Both the position numbers and the translations under genes were made by a program. 64,000 nt of DNA, from the NCBI RefSeq assembly GCF_001653235.2, contig NC_035793.1, positions 5,296,580 to 5,360,579 on the forward strand, in the 5' to 3' direction. This DNA is from Pochonia chlamydosporia 170 (Eukaryota > Ascomycota > Sordariomycetes > Hypocreales > Clavicipitaceae). Positions 1 through 11,956 of the stretch are shown piece after piece. Each line of letters opens with the position of its first letter. Position 1 is the stretch's first letter. A model generated the notes under the pieces. That model was not told where the DNA came from. It searched no databases and saw only the letters and a list, made by a program, of their open reading frames with translations.

Positions 1-637
1 AATGTCAAAATGCGTCGGGACGTCTTCTCTCTTGAAATATCCCAAGCTATAGGGTCCATCCGCTTGTGCCCAATTGTTACCCAGTCCACCATTATAGGCA
101 GAGTGCATCGTGCTCCAGCCATTATCACCAGCACCCATGCATTGTGTTGCGCTGATCCAGTCGCCACCAAGGTAATTTATATGCCATGGCTTGAGGACGC
201 TGACTCCATTTTGCGGAGGGATCGGTCTGTGAACGATATTAGCGCAACTGTTCAGTGAATATTCCCTCTGGTTGCTGTTCCTTTTCTTCTTTTTTTGAGG
301 GTGCTTAATTTTTGAGGTAGGTAACATCTGTCTTCTTGGGTCGCCTTGACGCACTGCTCAAATGTGGATTTACCATCTGGGTTTACTTGTACATTGGGAT
401 CAGCGAAGCCACGAACACCTGCCATTGTGCCAAAGTACTGTGCGATACCCAAAGTTAGAGGTGTACCATCGTGGAGTAATGCCCAAGAGACAGCTCGAAG
501 CTTCTGCGACTTACGTGATCAAATGCTCGGTTTTCCTGCATGAACAAGACAATATGCTTGACATCCTTGAGTGATCCGGCCTGGGCTGCCAGAGGCAACA
601 CCAGAGCCAAGACTGAGTGGCAAGGTTTCAGGTACAT
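1..637 (-). CDS. Secreted phospholipase C-type phosphoesterase, 5' part of gene (runs off the left edge)
   Basis: This is the N-terminal part, about 150 residues, of a phosphoesterase-family enzyme (PF04185: non-haemolytic phospholipase C and related acid phosphatases), which hydrolyses phospholipids outside the cell. The chosen ATG gives a signal peptide (MYLKPCHSVLALVLPLAAQA), followed at once by the family motif KHIVLFMQENRAFDH. That motif carries the metal-binding glutamate and asparagine. A GTAAGT..CAG intron (514 to 438) joins it in frame to YFGTMAGVRGFADPNV. A second intron, roughly 385 to 260 with boundaries less certain, leads to PWHINYLGGDWISATQCM and SLGYFKREDVPTHFDI, both typical of the family. 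Family members have about 450 residues, so two thirds of the protein lies beyond the window. The family assignment is secure; the lipid substrate is not known. Confidence 0.85.
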
Positions 638-2432
638 TATGCTGCCAGACTTGACTTGACAGGTTCGCCTTGGCACATGGAAATTTATACGACAAGGTGA
701 CCGTTCAGACAAGCCACCATCCGGACTCCTTCTAGCAAATCGTGACGCTCAACTGAGAAACCACGTCTAGCATTAATTATATATACCAATGTCGGAGCGA
801 TGAGTCGTAGTGGGTTCTGGTCCCCCCCTCCTCACGAAGATCCTAGCAAGAAACCTCGAATGTGCAGAAGCCATACACGGCCCGGTTGTCCTGGCTGGCA
901 AGGCACGTGGGGAAAGTCATGAGAAATGAATTGTCGAAATTTGTTAGTACGCGTGATACATTGGCGCAAACTTTGCACCAGGGCTTCCAGGTTGGTTATC
1001 TTTTCGTATCGTTCCGATCGATGTTTTAGGAAGGCACGGGTTCGATGGCTTTGTTGAGCCTTTGGGCAACTTGACGATAATTCGGAATCAACCAACCAAT
1101 TGGTTTCAAGTCTTTTGCTTCCCAATCTGGTTCTGGCCGATGGCTCCAATCGTCCGGTTCTCTCTGGATTTCCCGTCAACTTGGCCAAGACTTCTGGTGT
1201 CATTGAAATACAAGTTTCGCTCTCTCTGGCGGACTTTTGCCGCTTCCCCTTTCATATTCAAGCAGGCTAGGCTCATCTGGGTCCATGTTGCAATGACCGA
1301 GACAAGCGCGTCAGGGTCAACGTACCTCAAGCATGGTGACCGCCAGTTTGCGGGTCATGACGAGCACTTGCATGCTGCAGTTAAGACCATGAGCTGCCAA
1401 TTCCAACCTAGTGCAAACAGTTGGCTCAGGTTGTGTTTGTGGTTAGCTACCTAGTAGACGGTGGAAATGAGCAAATGCAACACAACACACACGCAAATAC
1501 AAACTCCACAGACACCTGCTGATCTGAGACGGTAAAATGGATACATGCACATATACCCACCACGATGGTGAGCACGAGGCCCGAGCAGATTTGCCGATTG
1601 GGCTTTTGGCCAATCCTGGGGGCTTGACATCTGAATGGCTTTGTCCTCAGTTGAGCCCTGCACCATTTGCCTCTTTGTACATCTTGTGCCTGGCAGTCAG
1701 TAGCAACAGAAGGGAGGTGAGTCAGGGGACCAGCAAATATTTTGCGTTATTTGTTGTCGCGGTGTCGGGTGATTGTCTTGATTGGCACAGGGACGTTCTT
1801 CATTCGTGTCATTGTTGTTGGGACCTTGAACAGATTTGATGTCGCAGCCCATCTTTGTGCACCCACGATCGCTGATCTCTTGGCGATTATGCCATGCTTC
1901 TTTGGATCATAGTTACATCTCGTCTAATTTGCCGCATTTCCAGCGCCAAATTGGATCCCCTGATCAACACAATGCATGTACCATTGTATCTTCAATCTCA
2001 TCCCCCAAAAGCGATCCGCAAACTAGACATTCCCAAAAGCGACAGTCGAGCATATCTCTCGCCGGAGGTTTTTCAGTTCTGCCCAAATCCCAACAAACAC
2101 CCCCACCGCATCGGAGTGACGCCATATATGTACGTTTTCATGTACCAGACCTTATTCGTCTCGCATACCTGCCCTGGTGGTACCGTTACAAGACAGCGAG
2201 AAGACGAGGCACCCAAGGCCAAGTGTTTGATGTTCCTTGGCTAAAGTAACAGAAGGCAAACACGCGAGCAAGCCCGCAAGCCCCTTAAGGGCAACGGGTT
2301 ACATTACTGGCCCTGCAACGGCCGCTGTTCGGCTTAAAGCTCCCCATTCACATCTTGTCATTCAAGCACTCGTTCATTAATGGCCGTGCGGTCGTCGTGC
2401 AAGATCCTGCAACTCATCAGACCCAACTGACA
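638..2432. other. Gene-poor spacer
   Basis: No protein family is recognisable on either strand. The open frames here (the longest about 137 codons) have no family motif, and several start without ATG. A CA-rich stretch lies near 1480-1520. The right-hand 200 bases must contain the promoter of the multicopper oxidase. Confidence 0.5.
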
Positions 2433-4817
2433 ATGTTATGGAATGGCGACCAGATCAAGCGGTCGCCTGGCGAGCTCCGACCCCGTTCCGCGCGTCTTTT
2501 GTCAGCAGTTACATTTGGAGGACTGGTTATCACCGGGCTGTGTATGAGTTTGCTTTACTTGCTCGATGTGCAGTCAAGACGGAACGAGGACAATAATGTA
2601 GTGATTCCTGCACAATCTGCTGTACCAACAGTCACTCCAACTGGAGCGCCATTGCGGCAACATGGATTCGCGCCTCAATCACCGGAGGACAGCTCCAACA
2701 GCATCTTGTTACACCCAGAGGACCACATTTATCGTACTCCAAAAGCAATTCACCTCAGTTGGAACATCACTCTCGAACATCGCTCCCCGGATGGGGTTTC
2801 AAAACCAGTATACTTGATAAACGGTATGATGGTCTCATGCCAAACAGTTAAGTTGTAAATGTCCAGTTCTGGTCTAATTAACGCGTGATAGGGCAGTTTC
2901 CAGGTCCCGTTATTGAAGCAAGACCAGGGGATCAGTTGGTTGTCGATGTGTACAATGGCATACATGCACATGACCACCCTGGCATATCAATACATTGGCA
3001 TGGCTTAGCAATGAGAGGTGTGCATTCCCATGGAATCAGCCCCCGTTGTTGCATCGAGGTGACATACTTATGGGCGAAACAGGTGCCAATGAAATGGATG
3101 GTGTTGAGGGTTTGACGCAATGTGCCATTCAGACCTTCCAGAACTTCACGTACCAATTTCAAATCCCCAACAATCAAGCGGGAACATTCTGGTTAGAGAG
3201 AACCCTTCAAAATTGTGTTTCATCATGGCTGATGCGGAAATTCAGGTACCACGCGCACTCGGGCTTGCAGCGTGCTGATGGCTTATACGGAGGGTTAATT
3301 GTTCATAAGCCTGTCGATAATAATCAACCAGGAGATCAGATTCTGCACCACTATCACAATGAGCAGCTTTTGCTCATTGGGGACTGGTATCATCGACAAG
3401 CCCAAGACGTCCTGGAGTGGTTCGTGGACCCCGATCACTTTGGCTTGGAGGTATGTCAACCAACTGACCCGTAAGGCAGCACATGCAGTTAATTGTTGAC
3501 CTATGTGAGTCAGCCTGCGCCGGACTCCCTTCTTTTGAATGGCAAAGGTCGCTTCAACTGCTCTATGGCCGTGAAGGCGCGCCCAGTTGAGTGCAGAAAT
3601 GTGACAAATCCTATCTTGCGCCTCGTCAACGACAATCGCATCAGGCTCCGAATCGTTAACACTGGGTAATAAGCCACCGATCAAATGAGATGCATCTATT
3701 AAACGCTAATATATCTACGTAGTGTCTCTGCGGGACTTAGTATGGGCGTGTCAAATGGTGTAATGGAAGTCATTACTGTAGATGGCGGATGCCCTGTTAG
3801 TCATGAGACAGCAAGCGCTGCGGCTATTGGCGTACTTTATCCGGGACAACGTGTTGATGTTATTTTGGATCGTACTACTGAAAACCCGAAATCCGAAAAA
3901 TCAGACTTATTATCCAAACTTACCGTCGAACTTGACCGAGAGTAAGTTCGGTTGATGGCACTTTGCGTTGCCGTATGCTAATCATCGAATTGTAGGAATA
4001 TGCCGTTGTGGAACTTTGCTCTGAATCGTACACAGTCCTTTGAGATGCAGTCTTTTGGCGAAAGAAAGACCCAAGAGGCATCGAATGTACACACGAAGAA
4101 ACGGTTGGTTGATTTTCTTAACCTGGCAGATGTTGCAGGACAACCCGTGCCAGCGAACCTGGGGATCGGCCAAGACCCTACGCAACGTGCGGTCCTATAT
4201 TCCACCATGAAGATCCGAGCCGCAAACCATAATCACCCTGTGGGCTCTATTAATCATACGTCGTGGACGCCTGACCCTAAATCAAGACCGCTGTTATCAT
4301 ACCCTCGTGAAGAGTGGGCAGATATTGTCCCTCAACCTACGAAGGTGCATAAGTTTGATGTCCCTTGGTTCAGGACGTCAGGAAAAGATGAATGGGTTGA
4401 CGTCGTGGTAAACAATTTCGATGACAAGGGTCATCCATTCCACTTGGTATGTCCGCACCCACCACACATATTATCAGTCGCCTAATAATTGAACAGCATG
4501 GATACGAATTTTTTGTCGTAGGAATAGCACATGCATCAGGCATGTATCGGGGATACAACCCATTTGACCCACAAGCCGTCTCTGAAGCAGCACCGCTAAA
4601 CACACACAACCCTCTGCGACGAGACACAGTCTACATTCCTCCGATGGGTTACGCCGTTATGCGCTTCCCTCTATATAATGATGGCTTGTGGCTGTTACAC
4701 TGCCACGTACTATGGCACCAAGCAATTGGCATGGGTACCGTACTTCAGGTTGGTGAGGTTACGGAGTCGGCCAGGCAAAAGTCTGAGAGCACATGTTACC
4801 GGCAGCTCCGTCAATGA
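2433..4817 (+). CDS. Membrane-anchored multicopper oxidase (laccase-like)
   Basis: Laccase-type multicopper oxidase of about 657 residues. It oxidises a phenolic or metal substrate and reduces oxygen to water. Eight exons join in frame: 2433-2823, 2892-3017, 3083-3191, 3246-3450, 3514-3665, 3723-3941, 3996-4446, 4497-4817. The four copper motifs are all present: HWHG, WYHAHSG, HPFHLHGYEFF (split by the last intron) and HCHVLWHQAIGM. The cupredoxin-2 marker LLLNGKGRFNCS is also visible. The open frame extends upstream only to a TTG, so I use the first ATG. The N-terminus has no cleavable signal but one hydrophobic segment (about residues 22-45) after a basic stretch, giving a type II membrane anchor. 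Fungal relatives act in conidial pigment formation or as ferroxidases; which applies here cannot be told from the sequence. Confidence 0.93.
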
Positions 4818-5188
4818 GTGGCATACATGATACTTGCTACACTTCATGTTTCTGATGACTACATTGGCATAGAGCGATAATGGACGATAAGAGCTTAATA
4901 TCAGCCCAGACCACTTTGTTTTGTTTACAGTCAACGTCTTGCACGAAGTGGTTGGGACAAGATGATTGTGAATAACCTGAGGGAAAGAAACTTGCATCTT
5001 AAAGACCTCGAGCAGTCTGGTATTAACATACGTTAAATAAATTGAAATGCCTTGACAAGTACGTCAAGTTACACCGGGCTTGTGATGAGAACTAACAAAA
5101 TTAGCCATAAAATTTAGTTCATTTCTAAAGTACTGCTACACTAAATATTCGAGGTGCTTTGGATACAATACCGGGATAAAAGGTGTCC
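4818..5188. other. Intergenic spacer between convergent genes
   Basis: Short AT-rich spacer between the 3' ends of the oxidase and the NLP gene. I see no coding or RNA feature. Confidence 0.5.
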
Positions 5189-6046
5189 CTAGTAACTACA
5201 GAGATCGATATTTGCCGGTGAGGATGCCTTGCCCCAATTCCAGCTAGGGTTCAGGACTGAGACGTGGCGAAGATTGTTCTTGGCCCAGAATTGGTAGTCT
5301 CCGTTGCGGAAATCATTGTCAGAGTTCGGAGGACAGGTATTTTTAAAGCTGGTTGTGTGCCAATCTTGGTGGACTGAGTGGTGGAATTTGCCAAAGTAGA
5401 ATTTTCCGTGGTCGCGGTTCTTCTGCTGGAAGTTTTGCCAGTCGCCCAAACTTTGAGACAACGTGTTAGTTGGAAGCCCTACAGAAAGGATTCACAGTGA
5501 CACTTACCCATCAAAAGTGTCGTTGATATCGCTCCAGTTGATCTGCTTATGATTGCCATCCTGTTCCATCTTGACCGTGTCACGAACCCAATTGTCTCCC
5601 CCGCTGTTTCTGAAGCTCACGACGATGCCTTCCCAGTCACTCTTGTGACCAGTGTCCTTCTTGAAATAAACATAGTAGATCACCTTCCAATTGTCACCAC
5701 ACTTTTTAACTGACCAGTACGTCGGGATAGTGCCAAATGGCTCGCCTGCGACGTTTCCATAGAAGGTATTGGTCCCTTGCCATTGCGGCTGCGGTGGACA
5801 GTTATGGGAAAGTTTTCCAATGTTACAATTGTCCGCGTCAACACCATTCGTCTGATGGCCTTGGCCATCTTCAGCAGCTGATGGCATGCAAGTTCCCGAT
5901 GGCATGTACCACATAGGGGCAGCAGCTTCCGCGGCCGCAAGACCATTGTTGTTCGTAAAGGCGTTGCCAGAAACCGCATTGTTAGCCATGACAATCCTCG
6001 CCCCTAGCAGGATTGCACAGCCTATAAAATGATTGACAGACTTCAT
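5189..6046 (-). CDS. NPP1/NLP-type secreted protein (necrosis-inducing-like)
   Basis: Secreted protein of 266 residues in the NPP1 (PF05630) family. Classical members bind sphingolipids of plant plasma membranes and damage them; other members are not toxic. There are two exons, 6046-5508 and 5450-5189, with a clean GTAAGT..AAG intron between FDG and LGDW. An N-terminal hydrophobic segment (MKSVNHFIGCAILLGARIVM) fits a signal peptide. The conserved tracts VIYYVYFKKD, DWEGIVV and WAKNNLRHVSVLNPSWNWG are recognisable. The family heptapeptide GHRHDWE appears as GHKSDWE (residues 133-139), so the second histidine is missing. Classical cytolytic activity is therefore doubtful. A TATAAAAG box lies about 100 bases before the start. 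The family call is firm; the activity is open. Confidence 0.85.
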
Positions 6047-6147
6047 AGTGAAATATCGTCTTTCTCTTTCGATATGTGCCAGATATCTTGTCGAAAGAGT
6101 TGCAAGATATAATGTATGTAGCCCGAGCCGAAGAGCCTTCCTCCTCG

Positions 6148-6155
6148 CTTTTATA
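6148..6155 (-). promoter_or_regulatory. Probable TATA box of the NLP gene
   Basis: TATAAAAG on the minus strand, about 100 bases upstream of the NLP start codon, a usual spacing in filamentous fungi. Sequence match only. Confidence 0.45.
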
Positions 6156-7235
6156 CACGACCAGACTTTCGAATGCAGAAGTGGGCATTGAAACAGGTTC
6201 AGCGCTATGCCTTTATTGCGATCCCGCTACTCCCAATTGCTTAATGTAAACATTTGAACCGTTGTAACCCTCCGCCCTCTAATCATTCCATAACGGGTCT
6301 GTCAGCACCGAAATCTGCGCTAGAGGTCTGGATTCGATGTTCGTCGTGTGAGATTCCAAATTTGCATGTAAGCCGAGCGAGCCACTGCCGATACCGTAGA
6401 TGCAAGAAGGGCCAAAAGCTATGGCCGAAAATAGTAAATCTGGGATATACTAGATAAAAAATTAAGACGAGAACAACACTCTGGGTCCGGCGCGCCCCGG
6501 GTGCATTGTCCAGACCCCATAGAGGATCCATTCGCAACCAGTCAAGCGGTGATTTCTCGGTCAATCTTTTCTGCCAACGTTCTTCATGGAGCCAAATGAT
6601 GAAACTCTCGGTGTCGATTTTTGGCCATAGAGCTTACAGGAGGCAGCATTGAACACAGTTCTCGGCATTTAGGTGAGTCAAGTCTGCCATTTTATTGGCC
6701 CTCACCATGTGCCTGAGCACGGCTCGGGGCGATGGTCCACAGAAGTCATCACCTACTGCGCCTCTCAGGTCTCACCCAACTCCACAGCACTGGGCTTGGA
6801 TCGTCTGACGGGGCCTTTCTGGGCGTAATATTTTCCCGTCCAGTCGACCAGGGCAGGGACGCTGTGATTGCCCATGGTCCAAATAAGCGTGACTGACAAG
6901 AGGCGAAACGTGTGTTTTACGATGGAAGAATTTAGGCCTACCCAGGTCTCTGATCAGGTTTTCAGTAACCAGAGGCGCAATGGGATCCGATAAACAAAAG
7001 CCAAATGGAAAGGCGAAATTCTCGTGAAAATTAAAGACCTCTCCGGTAGTAAATAATGGAAGTCGTCTGTCAACTATCATACCCTCGATTCCACAGAACC
7101 ATCAATTCAATGCTTTGTTTCCACACTCTAGCGCGTCCATAACTAACCAGACTCATCTGGATGTCGCACGTATAGCCAATGAAATCACAACATCAAATAC
7201 GACTCAGGTGGCATTGGCTCCCGGCATGACCGATG
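6156..7235. other. Gene-poor spacer
   Basis: I see no recognisable gene. The frames present are short, and none carries a signal peptide, family motif or plausible splice structure. The right end is the 3' flank of the aquaglyceroporin. Confidence 0.45.
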
Positions 7236-8282
7236 TTATTCCTTTTCATCCAAAGTACCTGTTTTGGTCAGATGTCTCATCAGCCCATCATCACCGGACT
7301 CATGTACAGCATGACCCTTTGTGATGTTCATCAAACTGTCTCGCATGAGAAGCTCGTAGTAGGCCGTGGCAAAAATTGTGGCCGGGATATTCACAAGAAC
7401 CGCAATCGGGGTGTAGTTCATGTAAGTGAAGGCCTCCTTGCCAAAAAAGATGGCAGCGACAATGCGTGTGCCAAGGTCTCGAGCCAGATTGGTGCTGATT
7501 GTGATGCCGGCGAAACCCCAGACCATGGCCGCATATGCCAAGCCGATGACGAAGGGCGCACCTGCAGGGGCGACAAATGGATTTGCAGGGTCTATGCAGG
7601 CCCAAATGACGATTGCAATGAAGGAATCAACGAAGAACTCTGTCAAAAACACATAGCCCATATTTGTCTGATCCGGGTTTGGGAACGAACAAAGAATGCT
7701 GGCCGGTGCGCCGTTGGCTACCAGCGGCATGCCCTTTTCAAGCAGGACTGATTTCATTTCTTGAATCTGTGTCCAGTACATGCCGACCACCAGTAGGCCA
7801 GCAATAAATGCTCCGAATATCTGACTGAATATATAGTATGGCACCTTTTTGATGGGGAAGCCCTGCCATATAGCCAGGGCAATTGTAATGGCAGGGTTGA
7901 AATGACCACCAGAAACCGGAGCACAGGTAATAATGGCAAACGCAATGCCAAGTGCGAATGCACAGCCAATCTGGAATAAGCTGCCGAATGCCGTCACTCC
8001 CAATGGGGAAGTGCCGTTGAGCGTAAATGCAGCCACAGAGGCAATGCCAGGGAAAACGTAAAAGAAGACTCCTGTGGCTTCGGCCATGCACTCACGCAGC
8101 CATCGTGGACGGGCATGCTCAAAGTCCAATTTTCGCTGCGACACGGGTTTAGGGGCAACAACATGTCGAGACGCATGTCTCTGGACTGCTTCTGTCACAC
8201 CAAGTTCTACTGTTTTCAAGCCATGGCGGTTAGGGCAAACATTTGTGTGAATTGAGGAGATTTGGTGCCTGCTTACAGTCAT
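7236..8282 (-). CDS. Aquaglyceroporin (MIP family)
   Basis: Single-exon channel protein of 348 residues in the major intrinsic protein family. It lets glycerol and/or water cross the plasma membrane. Six hydrophobic helices are visible after a cytoplasmic N-terminus of about 65 residues. The first half-helix motif is SGGHFNPAIT. The second reads STNLARDLGTR, where most MIPs have NPA followed by R. The aspartate after this arginine is the mark of glycerol facilitators, so glycerol transport is more likely than pure water transport. The leucine in place of proline in the second box is an atypical variant seen in some fungal members. The C-terminal tail is charged and probably cytoplasmic. The neighbours do not form an obvious pathway with it. 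Confidence 0.93.
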   Translation of the reverse strand: MTVSRHQISSIHTNVCPNRHGLKTVELGVTEAVQRHASRHVVAPKPVSQRKLDFEHARPRWLRECMAEATGVFFYVFPGIASVAAFTLNGTSPLGVTAFGSLFQIGCAFALGIAFAIITCAPVSGGHFNPAITIALAIWQGFPIKKVPYYIFSQIFGAFIAGLLVVGMYWTQIQEMKSVLLEKGMPLVANGAPASILCSFPNPDQTNMGYVFLTEFFVDSFIAIVIWACIDPANPFVAPAGAPFVIGLAYAAMVWGFAGITISTNLARDLGTRIVAAIFFGKEAFTYMNYTPIAVLVNIPATIFATAYYELLMRDSLMNITKGHAVHESGDDGLMRHLTKTGTLDEKE

Positions 8283-10897
8283 TCGTCCGGAGCCGATCTA
8301 GGGTAGTAGGCTCGGCAGACATATTTTTCTCTCTTTTTCTTTTTAAAAAATGTTTTTGGGTAAGTTCTTCTTTAAGCGGACTTTATTTATTGTACACTCG
8401 ACGGTGATGAGTTTTGGATGTCCCTTGGATTGCAACAATTGGCGATGGTCGTAGTCCACCCGGATATGTAAGAAGTCACGGCAGAGACAAATTGTGCGTA
8501 GAGACGACGAGGACATTTGACTTTGCAGCTAATTCATTCCCACGCCCTTTTAACAGTTAGATTTCATAATTGACTTTAGGAAAGCCCGGATACGGTACGG
8601 ATATTGCCTCGGCAGGAAAATTACCCCTTGGTGCTACTCAAAACTGTGGAAGAATCTAATGGCGGAGTCACTTTGTGTCGACATTGCAAGGGACGTGGGA
8701 TCTATTACGACAGATCCCACTTTGGTGCTTGCTCGTCCTTGTCACAAAACAAGGAAACACAACTTGATTGGAAGAAAGTGAAAAATATCAGGGTTGTTTA
8801 CTGGACCTTCTGGTTGAAAGCAGAGCGGGTAGCGTAGCCCGTTGTCTCATTGTGCAAAGCCAAGTGGGTTGAGTTGGGGACAACTTGGCAAGGATATGAA
8901 CATTGTAATGTTCAAATGTTGGGGAATGCGGGGAGTAGTAGGTGGACTTTGGGGAAGCTTGGACATTAACTTTGAAGGCATTACCCCCCGCATCTGCAAC
9001 TTGACACCCATTAAACCTCTTAACTCCGATGGCCCGCACACTGTCGGACCAAGATCAGATTCCGTTCGGACATTTCCTTGGCCCCAAGCGTATTAACTGG
9101 TTTCTTGGTGGTCGACCTACACTCGAAACGGTGAGCAACACGGAAACCGGCACCTAGTTTTCATCCACAGACCTCTTGGCGGAGGTTTGTTCCGGGATGG
9201 AACAGGGACAGAGCTGGGACAGCCACCCCACAAACATCAGGCAAGATGATCTCCGTCATAGCATCACGGCAAGTCTTTCGGGAAGTCTTTCGGGAAGTTC
9301 AAACAAGTATAGGGTTCAGAAGTATTTAAATAAGAAAAGGTATCGCATATCGCGTTATGTGATCAGGCATATTAAGCTGTGATAGTGTATACTTGGATAT
9401 GTTTGAACACCTTTGACCACAGACTGAACCCCCCTTTCTTTGGGTCTGCACCAATTCAAGACTCCTGGCCTTGGAACGTCTAACCGGACGCGACATTGAC
9501 ACGACAAAGAGTGCGCTCCGCCACTCTGGTGACGAGGATGAGGATTGCTCCAGGCTCCTCTCGAGCGCCGGCCACCTCAGTCTTGGTGTTTTGAATCACT
9601 GGTGTTCGCCACAAAGTCGTGGTTTGGAAATACCATACCCGTTATGATCTGCAGTTGCCCAGTAGTTGATGGGTTGAAGCCATTTCAGCTCCGGGTTTGA
9701 AGTAGCCTGAGGCAATGCAACCCGGAGTTGAAATGAATATCTAGAGCAAACCATCGTGATCATCGACTTGACAAGTTACTTTACCGAGTGCGCATAGTTG
9801 GGACCAGATACAATATATATGCCGTGAGAAAACACGGCAAAGTTTTCCCCAACATCAGCCCAAAGATGGGCAATTCTTGCAAAGAGCAGCTTCCTTGACT
9901 CATTGGTGGAACAGGCTCTGGTGACGATGTAACATGATTGTGGGGTAAAGGACCATCTTATTTCAGCCAGCAGCGACAAAGGAGGGTCGGGTAGTGCACA
10001 GCCAATCTGTACTTCATATTTTACGGCAAACCGGCATTCATTCGCCGAGGAAGACGGGCGGTTGTCAATGATCATCTGACGCGCCGTCGTACTATCACCA
10101 TGTCTGTTGTTGCAGTCGCCTAAATGGACCCCTACCGGGAAGAGAAAGATACCTTGTGAAGTAATAGCTTCCACGAATAAAGGCCAAGAATTTGTATTAA
10201 CCCTTGGTTTTGCTATTGATACTAGCTCACTGGGTGATATTCCTAGCTGATAGTCTATTTAAGCCGCTTTATTGGCAAAGGAAGATAAGGCTGCTCTCCG
10301 AACAATCCCGGTCTTTCTGTTGTGGTGACCAAGAGTGAAAGCGATGGATTAGTATTGTCGTTTAGTACGAATCAGGAAGCTTTTTTTCTGAGCGCAAACA
10401 ACTGACATGAATATCCTTACCTATTCAACACTTTGTGATAATGTATCCAGCTTCATGGGGTCAACGTGGGTCCACAAAATGGGCATGAGGAATCCGAATT
10501 GGAAAAAAAGGACAAAACAAAAATAAAAGAGCAGAAAGGGGAACAGTTGGGGGTTGAGCAAAGAACGTTGCAGCCTTGGGTGCGCCCCCTTAACCATAAA
10601 TCTAGGTAGCCACTAGCTTCTCTCGGAACTAACCGTAGGCAATCACTCTGATCAGTGCCGCATTTAAACGACTTACGTTATTTGCCCCGGACTGACTTGA
10701 CTCTATTTTGGCAGGACGGACCTTTTGGTTGTTTCGGTTACACAGACATGATCAGGTACAGGCTATTAGCCCCTGCCTATCCTAATCGTCACCTCACTAT
10801 TGGCGCAAAATTCGGCCACCAAGATTGAAGCTTTGGACAAGCTCGGTGAACAAAATGACAGATTGCCGGGCCGGCCGTCTGGGTTGGAAAATATAGG
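8283..10897. other. Long gene-poor spacer
   Basis: This stretch of about 2.6 kb has no recognisable coding region on either strand. A frame of about 130 codons on the minus strand (10174 to 9776) begins at GTG, has no family motif and was not accepted as a gene. The chitosanase promoter lies at the right end. Confidence 0.5.
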
Positions 10898-10905
10898 TAT
10901 ATAAG
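10898..10905 (+). promoter_or_regulatory. Probable TATA box of the chitosanase gene
   Basis: TATATAAG about 110 bases upstream of the chitosanase ATG. The spacing is normal for fungal TATA-driven secreted-enzyme genes. Sequence match only. Confidence 0.4.
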
Positions 10906-11014
10906 CCCAAGTCCAACTATTGGTAAAATCAACAATAGCAACCCTCTTGTCTCAAATATTGAGAAAATTCTTTGTGCAATTTCCATTTCATAGTCCAATT
11001 GTCCACGCTGCACC

Positions 11015-11956
11015 ATGCGCAGTTTCGTTTTGCCTCTTCTTGCCGCCGGCTACCTGGCTGGTGAGGTTGTCGCACGAGATGTCCCCGCCAATGTCAGGAA
11101 GTTGTACAACTCGGTTCGGGCTCAGGGAACCTGCAAAAAGATTCTAAAGGGAGGCTTTTACAGCCAAGAAAAGGATTCCAAAGGTGTGTGACAACAGTGA
11201 GCTTAAATAAGACCTGACCCGTCCTGTCTAGTTAAAGTTGGTGCTAGAGGCGAAGCGGAAATCCTTGATCCTTTGCGTCAAGTATGGTAATAGCACTAAC
11301 GGATGAAACTAGACTTTTGCTACTGCGGTGATCATCTTGAAGATAATGGCATTATCTATCTACAGGGCACACATGGGAACCTGGTCAACATGGATATTGA
11401 CTGTGATGGCGCACAGGGCAAGGGCAATGGCGACTGTGATAGTTCCGGTGACACGCAGCCACAAACCACCTTCCAAGATGAAGTCAAGAAGTATGGAATC
11501 AAGGATCTTAACGCCTACGTCCATTCGTACGTTGTGCTTGGAAATGATGGTAGCAAGAAGGGCTATGTGACTTTCGACCCGCAGAAGTACGGCATCGAGC
11601 CACTCTCCATTGTCGCAGTCGTTTGTGGCGATAAAATGGTATGTAACCGCCCTGATCAATTGTCAATGACTACTTTTTAACGACGGTAATAGTTTTACGG
11701 CGTGTGGGGCGACACCAACGGTGATGATGGTCCTCCATTGATCGGAGAGGTATCTCTTTCACTTGGTCAGGCTTGCTACGGTAGAGCGGTTAATGGCAAC
11801 GCCGCACATGACGAGAACGACGTTCTTTATATTGCCTTTAAGGGGAGCAATGCTGTCCCTGGAGCCAAAGGTGCCAATTGGAAGGCCAAGACCTTTGCTG
11901 ACTTTGAGTCGTCCCTCCATGCTCAAGGTGACAAATTGGTAGCCAAGATCAAATAG
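11015..11956 (+). CDS. Secreted fungal chitosanase, GH75
   Basis: Endo-chitosanase of about 252 residues in glycoside hydrolase family 75 (PF07335), which cuts beta-1,4 bonds in deacetylated chitin. Three exons join in frame: 11015-11183, 11313-11638, 11693-11956. The first intron is 129 bases, and a small extra exon inside it cannot be excluded. The start gives a clear signal peptide, MRSFVLPLLAAGYLAGEVVA. Family landmarks are YCGDHLEDNGIIYLQG, the acidic MDIDCDGA and SSGDTQ tracts, HSYVVLGNDG, FDPQKYGIEPLSIVAVVC, FYGVWGDTNGDD and DVLYIAFKG near the end. The acidic residues around DIDCDG and downstream are where the catalytic pair of the family falls. The protein ends normally and looks intact. 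Likely roles are cell-wall remodelling or chitosan use. Confidence 0.93.

Noticed and set aside
832..1203. 123-codon minus-strand frame in the left spacer
   Set aside because: No family motif, signal peptide or splice partner; length is within chance for this composition.
1836..2249. 137-codon plus-strand frame upstream of the multicopper oxidase
   Set aside because: Overlapping competing frames, low-complexity composition and no conserved motif.
9776..10174. 132-codon minus-strand frame
   Set aside because: Starts at GTG with no ATG at the start; no signal peptide or known motif; isolated in a gene-poor spacer.
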